From Ophioderma brevispina (lineage: Eukaryota > Echinodermata > Ophiuroidea > Amphilepidida > Ophiodermatidae), in the NCBI GenBank assembly GCA_023653785.1, contig JAMKCH010041379.1:1-64000 (forward strand): a stretch of 64,000 bases of DNA, given 5' to 3'. Position numbers and translations under genes: made by a program. The notes under the pieces are model-generated. The model saw only the letters and a program-made list of their open reading frames with translations, was not told the DNA's origin and did no database searches. Shown piece after piece: positions 12,211 through 24,145 of the stretch. How positions within the stretch are numbered: the first letter of the stretch is position 1; every line of letters begins with the position of its first letter.

Positions 12211-15200
12211 CCAACTACTGTTAATTATCCCATTTCGTATCTCAACAATGCTCAAGGATGACCAAATTGCATCATCAATGTTGCCGAGAAACTATCAAAA
12301 TCATTTTGTGCAGACCTTTTGCAAGGTCAATTGGACCTGCAGGACATTTTTTAACCGTATTAGAAGGGTTAACAATAATTTAACCCCGGTGGGGCAAAGA
12401 ACATTGTCCTCAACAGATGACGTCAATCGACCTCAATCTAGTACGGTCATCTCTCGGAATTACTCGGTTCTTCAGGTCCGATCCATCACAACCTATAGCT
12501 GAAGGGTGATTGCATCGCCTACAAACGTTGGTTGCTCCAACCAAGTGAGTTTTTGCTCAGGTTGTTTGTATTGAAAATCTCGCCTATTTTAAGATATTAA
12601 AAAGACATGGATAGACTAGTGGAATTTTAACCATGCACAGTCATTAAGCTAATTTCAAAACAGTCCCTTTGGAACCCTCTCCTTGATGAAAATGGTGCGA
12701 CATACAATATTACCCTAATGAATGGTTTCAATTATTCATAGCTCTCGCGAAATTCACATTGAATAAGGAGACTCAAAGCATGTAAAGAAAATAAGAGACA
12801 TTTTGCATAAATGAGATCTAAATATCATGATAATAAGAGCTTCTGAAACGGATTAAGCATCATGCAATAAACCTCACCTTTCATATTGGCATTGTTTGCT
12901 TCAGAATAGCTTCAAATACCAAAATGATGGCTTTCAAACGTACTGGGAGACATCTCTTCCTCCAGGGAATATGGAATTTAAAACCATTGAATTTATATAC
13001 GCTATTCACGCTTTATTTTGGCATTTCAGGCGAGAAATCCCTTTGAACATTTAGCCTTTTTTCTAAACAATCATACCCAGATAATATTTATATTTCAGAT
13101 TCTCGATTTTCACACGAGATCACTTTCCGTCAGCCGGTGCTTGTTACGCATCCTTTATCATACATAAAGTAGAGGGCTTGGGAGACATTTGATTTTTTTT
13201 CCCTTGTGATATACATTTACAGGTTTATTTTTAGATTTTACAACACCGAAATAACACGTACACGGAAAAGAACTCTGTATCTCTCAAATAATTTTAATTG
13301 CGTAGCGATATTACAACTTGGTTTGACACAGCCAATCTTAACACGCTGTCAACACACTAGCACTGCTCATTGTTCCAATTCAGATTTCACTATTTAATCA
13401 GATATATATCTTATATTAGTGTTCTTCATGTACAAAATTAAGGTATTTACATGCTATAGTACAAGTAAACATCTCCATACATACCCATATACATACATAC
13501 AAGATGTCGCGAATTAACGGCAATCAATAAAGAAGTTTAACCGTAAGGGAAAACAAACGTGTTTAAAACCAGCTTCACTATTATTTTCTAGTAAATAACA
13601 GATAACCTGATTTAAATGGTTATTCCTGTAATCACACCAACATCAGCAGCAGCTAAGCAATCACCAAAATAACTCACTAGTGACTTAAACAGGGACACAA
13701 CGATATTTCCGAGAAAAACGCCACAATATTTTTGAACCGGTTTTTTTTCCATATTTGAATGCGGTCCAATGTGAGTTAAATCACACCTTGAGTGAATAAG
13801 TCAAAGAACGTCGTCTTTGGCAAAAAAGATGATTTAGTATTTTTCTTATCGTGCACGACAGAATACACTATCCCGCTCTATAAAGGCGGATTAAGAAAGT
13901 GGGCAAATTCAATTCATAGTTTTTGTTTGCCAATAAACTCGTGTCCTTGTATAAGCATATTCGTTCGGTACTGTATATATAGGATTATCCGAAAAAAAAC
14001 AAAAAAAAAAAAAAAAACCACGTTTTTTATTGATTTTGGGGTTTCATGTTAATGATGTGAAAAAGTGGTAAACATGAACACGAATTAACGTCCAGGTTTT
14101 GAAAAGCAACAACATTAAGCACAGGATCTACAAACAGTTACATAAACCTGTATAAAGCAAAATTTATTTAATCATTTAAATTGTCAGACTTTCAAACGTA
14201 TCTTCATGTAACGGTACCAGCAAAAAAAACCAGCAAAAAAAATCATTACAAAGACTTACAGATTCACGTGAAAAAAGTATAATTGAATTGAAAATTAGGT
14301 ATATTCACATTTGATCAATAAGCCGTACAGCATCATGTGCTTTTATGAAGGCCAGGCCGGCTGAATGATCATGTTCGGTATGGTAAACTAGTTAAACATT
14401 ACGTGAAAAGGAAAAAAAAAAAAGAAAAAAGAAAAAGATTTAAGTTAAAACAAATCAAGTGAATCAATTTTTATTTCCCTTTTCAAATTAATCAACCACC
14501 GAAGGAAAGAATAAAGTTTCTACACATTGGGTAGAACTAAAAAAATAAAAGTAGTAATCGGATCTACCAATCTGTTAAAATATATACACACAGACACATA
14601 TGTTTTATTCTCTTACAAATTATATGAATATATGCGGGCGTATTAGAAACTGCATTTACCCGAGCAGCTGTATTATGATCATCTGTTGTAATTTTGCTCG
14701 AATCACTCTTGATATCACTACAGACAGATGACATAATGACATAATAATAGCAATGTGTGGGTGATATAGCGAACAAATCACTGCTATATACACCCTCATC
14801 CATGATCCATGGATAGTATTATGTAATACATCAGCGAGGGTATATATTTAGGGACAGAAACTCTACACTCAAACTCAAAATTGAAGCTGTGCTTGTACTC
14901 GTAAAGTAACTTTTATCTGATTATGGCGCTCTTACTTTTAAAAAGATGCTACTGTCCGTGCTATGTTTTATATACGTATATATGTAAAAGCATCTACCAT
15001 TCTGAAATGTCAGAATTCTTGTTTTGCGCTTATTGAGTCAATTTCCGATCCTTAAACCGATTTTAAATTGCAATATTTTCAAGCGACATTTTAATTGGCC
15101 CCTAGATCAAATGGAATTAAAAGACCTGTCTAATGCCTCAAACCTACCGATTTTGAACCAAGGCTACGACATTGAAGCAGAAATCACGGCATCAATGACA

Positions 15201-18200
15201 GCCAAGAAAATATCTGACCTAGAAAGGCGGGGCAGAGAGTAATATTGGATGTGGAGTGGTCGGAACAGTAAAGGGTGTATGTCTGTTGAGAAGGCTTGAT
15301 AGCCCACCTTGGTTATTCCAAGCGTCCGCCAATGGGTTAGGTCGGATGGACGACCAAAATGAACCATCAAGCTGTCTCGTGACCTGCTAATATGATGCAT
15401 ACTAGTGATTTCTCTCTCACGGAGCACCCAAACTACTGACGGTGTAAACCAAAGGCTTACTCCTACATGTTTAAACATACTAACTGGGCTGCCGCAAGGC
15501 TTAACAAACTGGCTGCATTTTTTTCTTTCGTGGCATTTCTTGTAATGTGTCTAATAGCCTTAAAATGTCTGAAATGCAAAATATACAAAGAAAATTAACC
15601 TCGTTCTTAACAAGCATTTTTTTTTGTAACACGGATTACCAAGGGGGCGGAGAATTCGTCAGGAAGCACTGATGTTATGATTTTGATACCAGTGGATAGT
15701 TATCGTCCTCTTCTTTCCATTGACCAATTAAGTACCAACAGACTAGTATGGCGTCAAACTGACGTCATCAAGTCCGCGAGTCGGCAAAATTGACATTTTC
15801 GCACAGAAAATAAGCGAAAATCCATTTGCGCTCAACTGCTAAAGAAAAGTTAAGATTTCGGATTTCATGCGGTTTCAGAGGTAAATGATGGAAAATGACT
15901 AGTTTTACATAAACAGGAGTTTTTAGAGCATACTGTGCATAAAACTTTCAAAAACACACCCTAAAAATATCCTTGGGGGATTAATAAAGTCCCCGACAAT
16001 TAAAAATGAATTAGCCGATGTAAGAAATAAAGGCTGCACTGCAGTATCCTATGGGAATAAGTGATACGAGGTTGGAAAAATAAAATTAATATGCGAGGCG
16101 CAGTGCAGTCGAGCCCATTATTTTTATTATTGTATTTAAGCCCATATATGATACGGCCCAAAATTCCGGTATTTCTATTTCTATAGCCAATAAGCGGACA
16201 AAGATAGATCAATCAGGTAAGCGCTCGACTCCAGTCTATGCTATCCATGCGTATAGGGTGCGTTCGGCCCGTGAGATTCAGCGATCTTGTAATTCCTGGA
16301 CAAGAAATTTAACGCTTGGTTTGTTCTCGATTACATATGCGATATTTGGGGAGCTGGTCCCGGCTGCGATGGTAATCTCGATGTATGTTTGCCGATGAGG
16401 GAAAGCGCTGATCCCGATATGCTGCATCCCTTGAAATGAGGCTAAATGGTGTCTGGTATGGTGGGCCACAGTGATCAAGCGGCTAGAGGCAAAAGCAAAG
16501 GAGCTATATAAATCTTGCGATTATTAGTATTCGTATTAAAACAGCTGATTTTATTAGAACAAGGGCTTGTGACCCAATTATGGCAGAGCAATGGACAGTG
16601 AAAGACCAACAAGGAGTGCTGCAAAGGGCATAGAGGTAATAAAATCTGCGCTAATCTCCCCATTTTCCGATCGGGAAACGATAGATGCGTAAGGGGGGGG
16701 TATGGGTCGATTTTCTGGAATTGTTCTATCCAGAAAATGAGATAATGCCAATGGTAATGTTGTCGATTGTAATCTACAAAATGCATTTTTTCGATCGCAA
16801 TTGGACATTCGGTTCCCGACATATAGCTGATCAAAGTGAAGAGTGTACGCAAAATTTGCCAAAAAGGCTCATCTCTATTTAAATATATAAAATTTTTATC
16901 ATGTGAAAAATTTCAAGGGGTTATATTTAAGATATTTTACAATATATTATTTATGAACTATTAACACATTTATTTTGGCTAAGTTGAAGTAATAAATACT
17001 CATATTATCCTTCCATCATTTAAAAGTAATTAAATGTCACCGGGTAAGTGATTTTTTATGTATTTTATTGTTTCCTCACCCCTGGATATTAAGGAAAATT
17101 ATTTTAAAAATAATAACAGGACAATGGATGCACCTATTACAATGATGAAGTCTTCCATTAATAAGTATGATAATTCAGGATAAAATGAAATTTAAAAAAA
17201 TCATTCCATATTTACATCAAAAGCGCCCTCAATTTTGTCTAAATGTTTTTTCCCCGGGAGGCCTATAACTCGTTCGTAAAATAGCAACATCCAAAACGAG
17301 ACCGAAACGGAACTAGAGACGCTACAGTATGAAATCAAATTTGGCACACAATTAAGCAAATACAGGGCCGAGTGAACAGAGGCCGATTTTCAAACCTTGT
17401 GTTCCAAATTAAAATTACGCCATGAAATTATGCGATTGGTCGATTGCCGGGTGCCAATGGCAACGGTATTAAAGATTCGGCTTCATGGTTCACTGCGTAC
17501 TTACCTCCTGCATATGTCACCAAAGTTTCGTCCCAAGTAGCAGGTTTGGTTTTTGTCCATTCGTTCTAGTGTTTAGCCAAATCAGAGGGCCAACGTGGTT
17601 ACCATGGCAACCAGAGCAAAATTGTCATGGATTTTAAAACTTTGTGACATGGGCTGCAATATGATATATAACATGTATATACCACTATTTAGGAAAAATT
17701 AAGAAAAATAATTTCAAATTTCACTGCTTCAGACCCCATACCCCCCCTTAATCATAAATGAAAATCAAAATAATATATAGCCTGTTAAACATTATACACG
17801 TGGCCTCAAAAGTTATAAGATGTTTGGAGAAGTGTGGGATCCGTTTCACTTTCAGTAGTATTATACGTGAAGTGTCACGGCCCTGATCAAAATGGCAGTA
17901 ACGAGGTCTGCTATTCAATGACACTTTACACAAAGATCTAAAAGGGCTAGCTCAATTTAGCTCAAAACAAAATGCACTTTTTAAGTAGTAGCTTGAGCAT
18001 TTCTAAAAATAGTACAAGTTAAATAGAAAAGAATATCAATTTCACTGATTTATGGGTTTAAAAGTGCTATTAAGGACGATTAGCTGTCACGCAGGGATAT
18101 TTTCCAATGTAATATTTTACACAACCCACGCATTCGCCATATCTTAAGATAATAATTATTTTTTGGTCAACATCCTATTAAACTGTACTTAAAATTAAGA

Positions 18201-18674
18201 TGAAGTGAAAATTAGTAGCGTTTTGTTTTTGTTGCGGACAGATATATCAGATAACAAGTTAAGCTGTTAAGATGGCTGAATTCACATTCTCGAGTAAACT
18301 GAGCACAGCCTGCTTAGCTCTGTACTTGCATTGTTGACATAAGGGGAGAGAGTATCCACCAATCACCTGCCTTACCTGTCACAGGTGAAGAAAAATCTAG
18401 TGCCTTGTCCACGTTTAAGTGGCTGTTAAGATTCGATTTCAGGATTAAGCTGCCATTGATAGAGCAAAGATGGCAATGAAAACCTTCCAAGAATGCCATT
18501 TCACCTCATTTGAATCGATCCAAAACATAGACACCGTTTCTGCATTGCTAACTTGTCAGGTGCTGTGGTTTATAATGGTATTACCAGAAATCAAATTTGG
18601 AAAAGCAAAGTTTATACATAATAAAATATGCTTATACATGTCTCTCATACATGCATTATGTTAATGAACAAAAG

Positions 18675-18678
<4 letters not shown>
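12211..18678. other. Long unrecognised non-coding stretch
   Basis: About 6.5 kb without a supported gene. Noted features are an A-rich run near 13990-14017, a few purine runs near 14410-14435, and a patch of higher GC at about 16200-16860. That patch includes a 66-codon minus-strand frame (16278-16478) preceded by a possible splice acceptor; it has no recognised domain and is not called. An open stretch at 15024-15478 likewise lacks any recognised motif. Confidence 0.5.

Positions 18679-18727
<49 letters not shown>
18679..18727. repeat. (TA)n microsatellite
   Basis: An uninterrupted run of alternating TA, about 49 bases. The open frames crossing it encode only alternating Tyr-Ile and are not genes. 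Confidence 0.97.
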
Positions 18728-18731
<4 letters not shown>

Positions 18732-19018
18732 ATAATCAAAATTTCATATATATATGAAATCAAAATAGGAAAAGCAAAGTATGTACATTGATAAATATTC
18801 TTATCTCTTCTCTTACACTGCATTATATCAAATAACAAAAAAGTCAACTACATTAACTCATTCCAACGAACTATAAGAAAATATCTGCAATTTTAAATTA
18901 CATGTAATTTGTCACTCACATTGTTTTTGCTGGCTCTCAGCTCTCCCTCGCTTATCTCGTACCCTCTAACCCTCTGACGCACACTCACGCCCCAAACTCG
19001 CTCGCACACACACACAAA

Positions 19019-19022
<4 letters not shown>

Positions 19023-19089
<67 letters not shown>
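19023..19089. repeat. (TA)n microsatellite preceded by a CA run
   Basis: About 67 bases of pure TA dinucleotides, directly preceded by a short CACACACACA run. It sits immediately upstream of the Penelope-like fragment. Confidence 0.97.
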
Positions 19090-19092
<3 letters not shown>

Positions 19093-19120
19093 ATCCAATT
19101 AAAGTTGAAACCATCGTTAA

Positions 19121-19403
19121 GGTAAAGTGCTCAACCAAAAATTGGGAGCTTGACATAAAATACATGAAATACACCTTCAACCATGAAGAATGCAGACATG
19201 CTACAGCTCTTAGTGAATATGTGTGGTCACTTGATGACAAAAAAGTCAAATTCTCTATCAAATGGAGGATAGTGAGCAAAGCGAAACCTTATTCAACCGC
19301 CAGCAAAAAATGTAACTTATGTACAGAGGAGAAATACTTTATCATCCACAAACCACATATGTCATCTTTGAACAAAAGGAATGAGCTTGCTTCATCTTGC
19401 TTT
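19121..19403 (+). mobile_element. Penelope-like retroelement, C-terminal fragment
   Basis: The plus-strand frame here encodes a peptide with the segment order ATALSEYVWSL, then KFSIKWRIVSKAKPY, then KKCNLCTEEKYFII, then MSSLNKRNELASSC. This order is the conserved tail of GIY-YIG-type Penelope-like retroelement proteins as I know them: an LS+(Y/H)xW motif, a KW motif, a CNLC cysteine pair, and an LN+RNEL motif before a terminal cysteine. The reverse transcriptase and most of the GIY-YIG domain are absent. The fragment starts just after a TA microsatellite and the frame runs into a T tract at about 19402-19421, where the usual CRH ending should follow. It is a 5'-truncated remnant. Assignment to the class is fairly secure; the subfamily is not determined. 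Confidence 0.78.
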
Positions 19404-19636
19404 TTTTTTTTTTTTTTTTTACGGTATGTAGACTTTTCAAAAATGAACTAAGTCCAGAGCGTAACCACTTCCTTAGTATTTACCTGAAAGTGGCCGCTAG
19501 AGTTAAGAGTTGTGGTGTGGCTGAAAGCTTTCGGCCTGTTACGGCTGGTTGGATGGCCGCGATGAAATCGACTGAAATGGAGAATTTTGCCCAAAATTTG
19601 AAAAGTGGGTAAAAGTGGGTTTTAGTGATTTAATGT

Positions 19637-19840
19637 ATATATATTATATATATATATATATAAATACATACATACACACATACATACACACACACATGCA
19701 TACATGCATATATACATGCACACACATATGAAATAAACACACACAAATATCGCATCATCCATACCTTTTGAACTCATGTATGCAAATACACACACCTCAC
19801 ACACAGCACAAACAAACACACGCAAACACACGCACATGGG
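19637..19840. repeat. TA and CA-rich simple repeat cluster
   Basis: A TA run (about 19637-19663) passes into a long imperfect CA, CATA and CACACG-rich region. The Cys/Val-rich open frame on the minus strand is a low-complexity artefact. Confidence 0.9.
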
Positions 19841-20514
19841 GCGTTTTTAACACACACTGTCACACTCGTCTTTAAAGTTGGGTGACCTGATTATGGTCCA
19901 ATTTTTTAATGTTGGTCACTTAAAATCATATCGCCAAAACACCTGATTACAAAGTTTGAGTTAAATTGGTCCAGCCTTTGGATATATTAGGAGAATAATT
20001 CTGTACCAAATTTGCCCATGATTGTGTGGATAGTATGGACGCCGAAATTTGGGACCGGTTTCTTGGGCTTTTAAATTCACTGGGGTAATGAGGAAGATAT
20101 AACTTTATTTCAAAATCGAAATCACAATTTTTATGGGGTAAAGTGTGGGGACAAGTTCGTCAATTGGTTCACCCACTTCAAACACATAGCACTTCTCACT
20201 CTCCTATGAAAACCACAGCAAAATTGTTCGTTTATAACTTGTACCTTGCAAAACACTCATTATTTGAAGTACGAAAAGTCAATACGTCCAGACAAATATA
20301 AGCGGAGAACTATTCGGACTGGAATTCAACTAATTTGCCGAAAATTACTCAAGAGGAGGGCACTTTTGGGTTTCCATTTTTTTCCGGAGGACTATTTGAA
20401 CCAAACATAAAACTTTGTATATCATGGAATACCCTAAATAGCATGAACAAAAAGGTTTAACACTTTCTCAATAAACCATGTACTTTCACATGGAGTCTTT
20501 CGACAGAACCAGTG

Positions 20515-20790
20515 GCGGCACCAGACCTATCTTTGGGGGCGGGGGGGGGGGGGCAAAGTGATTTTTTTGGGGGGGGGGGCAAAAAAAGTGAAATTCTGGG
20601 GGGGGCAAAAATACCAAAGTGCCTTTTTTTTAAAAATTTGGGTGATTTTGGCCCCAAATCGCCAAATTTTGCACATCCCGATATTTTTTCTTTTGGCCGG
20701 GGGGGGGGGGGGCAAACTGGGGTTGGGGGGCAAAAAAAAATTTTAGGGGGGGCGAATCCCCCCCTACCACCACCCTTTTTTCTGCCGCCG
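20515..20790. repeat. G-tract cluster
   Basis: About eight runs of 7-14 consecutive G on the plus strand are separated by A/T-rich spacers, often as GGGGGCAAA. The region opens with AGTGGCGGCACCAGACC and closes with CCGCCGTGGCCGCCG. Runs of this type can form G-quadruplexes. A related phrase leads into a G run at 26414-26463, so this may be the 3' end of a dispersed repeat. The proline- and glycine-rich open frames here are low-complexity artefacts. Confidence 0.85.
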
Positions 20791-21000
20791 TGGCCGCCGC
20801 CAATGGACATAAGTGTCAGGTAATATATTTTAATAACTTATTCTGTAATGCAGGTCAATGTATGTTTTTTTTGCACCCAAACAACATTGGTTACGAGAAT
20901 ATCGCCAGAGAAAAAATGCGGACTAATCAACTGTATACATTATTTACATAGCGACTTAAAGATCCGGTGAAACATAATTAATATAAAGGGGAATCAAATT

Positions 21001-21734
21001 CGACGTATTGCATGTCTACAAACGTTTATAATTCAAAAGGCGTACCTTTTTTGCAGTCGAACTATAAGATTACTACCAATAGAACAGCATAATAACAAAA
21101 AAGAAAAGAAAACCAAAAATAAAATTAATTCAACCCCATCACTTCAAGAAGTAATACACGGGTACAAAAAGTATCGGCATGTTTTTCGATCAGCTATTGT
21201 GTAAAAGTCAGACAATTTTGAAGTTTCGAAATAAACATTTTATTGTCAGGTCTTGCTATTTCATTTAATACTGGCTTGTAAAAAAGCGTGAAAAGGCCGA
21301 GTAGAACGCCCGAAAAAACGCAGACCCCCAAAACCAAAAGTGACAGTTTTTGGATTTTTCAATGGCATTGGCAGTGTATGGGACACGAAACAAGTGTAAC
21401 ACAATCAATATTGCAAGTAGGCTTTCCGCTCATTCAGTCCGAAAACCTCTTTGCGTAAAACCAATACACACGTAATTATTGCGTTGTACATTACAGTGAC
21501 CATTGAAAATCCAAAAATGCAACTTTTGGTTTGGGGGGGTTGGAGTCTTTCGGCCGCTCTATCTCAGCCATTGTTGCACGCTTTTTTTACAAGCGAGGGG
21601 GATAAATGAAAGAGCAAGACCTAGGCAACAAAATGATATATTTTCATAAACTTTCAAAATGGCTGACTTTGACACATACTGATCGAAAAACAGCCGAGAT
21701 ACGTTTGTGCAGGTTTGTAGATGTAACGTCGTCG
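21001..21734. mobile_element. Foldback element next to receptor 3' exon
   Basis: Inverted arms are 21001-21385 (interrupted by about 145 bp of unpaired sequence near 21034-21178) and about 21490-21734. Paired blocks include CGACGT with CTACAAAC at the outer ends, TTTTTCGATCAG with CTGATCGAAAAA, AGGTCTTGCT with AGCAAGACCT, and TTTTTGGATTTTCAAT-like sequence at the inner ends. The spacer is about 105 bp. No protein is encoded. It lies about 60 bp beyond the stop codon of the receptor TM7 exon, so it may be in the receptor 3' untranslated or flanking region. Confidence 0.75.
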
Positions 21735-21796
21735 CATTAATTCACGTATAGCACCAACTTCGAAAGTATTTATATTACTAGACGTACATAATTGAA

Positions 21797-22130
21797 TCAT
21801 ATAAGGAAAGCGAAATATAAACACAATAACAAAAAAGCTTTTAAGTTGTAAACATTATACACAATGTTTGAAAAAAAGGAGTAAGTAATTATTCTACATG
21901 GACGAGTCTCTTTGGTGATGTTAACTCTTGTTTGGTTCCTTTCGTCCATCATACTTACAATTACTGGGTTCAGTTGGTGCATGGGGCAAACAAAACTGGA
22001 GACCCTCTTGTAATATTTCTTAAAATTGTCGTTGTTAAAAGCATAAAAGAAAGGGTGAACTATGGAGGTGTGTGAGCAATTGCCTTGAAAGTAAGGGAAT
22101 GATTAATATTTTTTGGACTGAGTGTGGCTA
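21797..22130 (-). CDS. Rhodopsin-family GPCR, TM7 and C-terminal tail exon
   Basis: Read on the minus strand from about 22083, the frame gives NCSHTSIVHPFFYAF followed by NNDNFKKYYKR. This is the end of transmembrane helix 7 (the NPxxY position reads HPFFY) and the basic helix 8 of a rhodopsin-type receptor. Just upstream, in another frame, the peptide INHSLTFKAIA fits the start of TM7, so a frame change lies near 22083. A possible acceptor ends at 22128. The frame stays open to a stop at 21797, but a consensus donor GTAAGTAT at 21951-21958 offers an earlier exon end. The hydrophobic last 25 residues suggest that the earlier end may be real. It shares strand and order with the TM3-TM4 and TM4-TM6 blocks and is presumably the same gene. 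The receptor would act at the plasma membrane as a peptide receptor. Confidence 0.72.
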
Positions 22131-22162
22131 CAGAACGAAATATTAAACCCTATTTTTTATTT

Positions 22163-22163
<1 letters not shown>

Positions 22164-22210
<47 letters not shown>
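22164..22210. repeat. Poly(T) tract inside receptor locus
   Basis: An almost uninterrupted run of about 47 T, poly(A) in receptor sense. It lies between the TM6 and TM7 segments, where the third extracellular loop should be encoded. It could be intronic, or the tail of an inserted retro-sequence. Confidence 0.9.
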
Positions 22211-22212
<2 letters not shown>

Positions 22213-22214
22213 TG

Positions 22215-22570
22215 TCTCAAAGGTTGGTACCACGTGTTGAAACTATGAAACTGGCCAGCCAGCACAGAGCCAAATAACATAACAACTATGAACACCATTC
22301 TTGTTATTTTCCGCTTCCGGCGAAGCGCTTCTGGATTGAGCCTGAGCACTCTCGGTACCAGCAGAAGTCTTCCGCCAAACTGTAACCCAAAATCTGGGCG
22401 TTGCAGTATAAAATGACGACCAGTGGGAGTACGTAAGTGCCAAAACGGTAAAAACGTGAAGTAAGGCAGTTCGCAATTTAATTGGAAAGTTAACGTTACA
22501 CGAATATGTAGTGTCGAGGTTGTTAACGGTTGTCGTGAAAGCAAATTTGGGGAGATGTAACATGCAGAAC
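22215..22570 (-). pseudogene. Kisspeptin-receptor-like GPCR, TM4-TM6 exon, frameshifted
   Basis: Minus strand. An acceptor TTCGTTATAG ends at 22571. The exon's first two bases complete the glycine codon left open by the TM3-TM4 exon, giving IWIG then SACYIS across the join. Downstream, receptor segments appear in order but in different frames: NFPIKLRTALL; then YVLPLVVILYCNAQIL (TM5); then VWRKTSAGTESAQAQSRS (loop 3); then LRRKRKITRMVFIVVMLF (start of TM6); then LCWLASFIVSTRGTNL (TM6 with the CWxx motif). At least four single-base shifts separate them. Either the gene is decaying or this part of the assembly carries uncorrected indels. The TM6 proline after CWL is replaced by Ala. Resemblance to kisspeptin/galanin/allatostatin receptors is clear; the exact subfamily is inferred. 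Confidence 0.75.
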
Positions 22571-22639
22571 CTATAACGAAATGAAGAATTATTGTTAGTA
22601 ATATTGAAAAATTCATAACGGTACTTTACCATTCTTGCA

Positions 22640-22800
22640 CATAAACGCGACTATTAGTCCACTTCAATCTATTAACAATACTAGGTACACCTGGACAACA
22701 TTTGCATACCAAGAAGGTTTTTTTGCTGTACAACTAGTAGAAAAAAGCTCTCCCAAAAACATATCAAAAGGTAGAAAAATGGAAGCTTGGGGAAGAATGC
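22640..22800 (+). repeat. Dispersed repeat, copy 1
   Basis: This segment recurs in inverted orientation at about 25005-25110. Shared blocks are AGAAGGTTTT, TTGCTGTACAA, CTCCCAAA, ACATATCAAAAGGTAGAAAAA-like sequence and GCTAATTTGCAT/GCTAAATTGCAT. No protein motif is seen; it is probably an unclassified transposon fragment. Confidence 0.55.
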
Positions 22801-23139
22801 TAATTTGCATTTATATTAAGTGGACGTGATTTGCCAATATTTTTGACAAATGTGTATACAATAAATGCAGGTTTAGGGAAAAATTTTCAAATTATGTTAG
22901 TTTTGACCATGGTTTGCATGCCTATGCCTACAAAATGTGTAGCACTTGCAGTTGATCTATTTAAAAGTGGTAAATGATGGTCATTATTCACGATGGCCGC
23001 AGTTGTCCCACCAAAATTAATTTTTGCATTATGAATGATTTCTCAGAATAAATCCCGATGGGAGATCTTGATTTAGCAAGTTATTATTAGTAGTATTACT
23101 TCACAACCCATGGGTCAATTAGATAAACAAAAAATGTAG

Positions 23140-23231
23140 CTAGTACGGGGGGGGGGGGGCACTCCCTATCTGAAGTGTGATGGTTATATGTGCCTCAGCC
23201 AGATGAAAAGTAGGGTTTATAGATAAAATGG

Positions 23232-23278
<47 letters not shown>

Positions 23279-23340
23279 ACTTCTTTCTTTTTTTCTCTTT
23301 CTTTTTTTATCTTTTTTTTTTTTTCTTTACAAAAAAATAG
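23140..23340. repeat. G run, repeat phrase and long T tracts
   Basis: A 13-base G run (about 23147-23159) is followed by GCACTCCCTATCTGAAGTG and then T tracts at about 23231-23270 and 23280-23330. The arrangement resembles the end of a dispersed retro-sequence. A matching phrase family (AAAAAGGGTCTAT) appears at about 23965. No coding sequence is evident. Confidence 0.5.
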
Positions 23341-23390
23341 ATCATTCGCTACACAAGCTCAATAAAAAATGGGGCAACCAAGTATGAAAC

Positions 23391-23692
23391 TTTAAACGTC
23401 CCAGGAAATGAGATGATAAACCTAGTCAAATCTTTACGGGGCATTCCATTCCAATAAACAGGGCCACAAAAAAAGAATACACTACCAGTGACATCATTAG
23501 TGAAACTATTGATTTTCAATCAGTGCCATGAATAGATTCACACCAGTCACCTGGAATTTTCTATTACTCTCTGAAAAATCAATAGTCACTAATGATGTCA
23601 TCACCAATCCAAATATCGAATGCTTTCTCGCCCCTCCTTGTAGACTTGACACAAACTACATCAATTCTATTTGCATTTCCTGGGACCTTTAA
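23391..23692. mobile_element. 300-bp palindromic (MITE-like) element
   Basis: Nearly the whole element is an inverted repeat. The outer ends are TTTAAACGTCCCAGGAAATG and, on the other strand, TTAAAGGTCCCAGGAAATG. The inner arms pair at ACATCATTAGTG and CACTAATGATGT, and at ATTGATTTTCAAT-like sequence. The central loop is only some tens of bases. There is no ORF. Confidence 0.8.
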
Positions 23693-24145
23693 GGGGTGCC
23701 ACTCAGGTAACAAATAGGAAGTGCCTCTCTTACAGAGTTCAAATTGCCACGAAATTATAAAATTGCTGCCATGAAATTATAAATTTGTTCAAAATGTGCG
23801 TGCATACTTGCAAATTTGTGAAAAAAGGTGGATAGCAGGAAAGAAGAAAATGAAGTCATTGAGTATCTGAAGATTTAAAAAAAAAGAGTTCTTTGGGTAA
23901 TAGCCCGGGTAATAGGTAGGACAGCAGCATAAAAAAGGGGTCATTGGGTACAAGCCAGTTTGAAAAAGGGTCTATCCCGAGGCACATTCTGCGTAACCGT
24001 AGTGGAAGGATCCCCCTCCCCCGAGGACCCCACCCCCATTGTCTCTCATTTTTACAGTGAACTATCCACCGCCACCACAGTTCCAGTCCATAATCGTACA
24101 TCCCTGGAGATTACAAAGCTAAGCATGGGCCTGAAGACACGCTGC

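Noticed and set aside
15024..15478. Overlapping open frames on both strands suggesting an exon
   Set aside because: No family recognised, no convincing splice pair, and both strands are open to a similar extent.
16278..16478. GC-richer minus-strand frame with a CCTCTAG acceptor-like site
   Set aside because: No recognised domain, no donor or polyadenylation signal; left uncalled, though it is the best uncharacterised exon candidate.
18597..19279. Frames rich in Tyr-Ile
   Set aside because: They are translations of TA microsatellites.
20457..20823. Proline- or glycine-rich frames of about 100 codons on both strands
   Set aside because: They are translations of G and C homopolymer runs.
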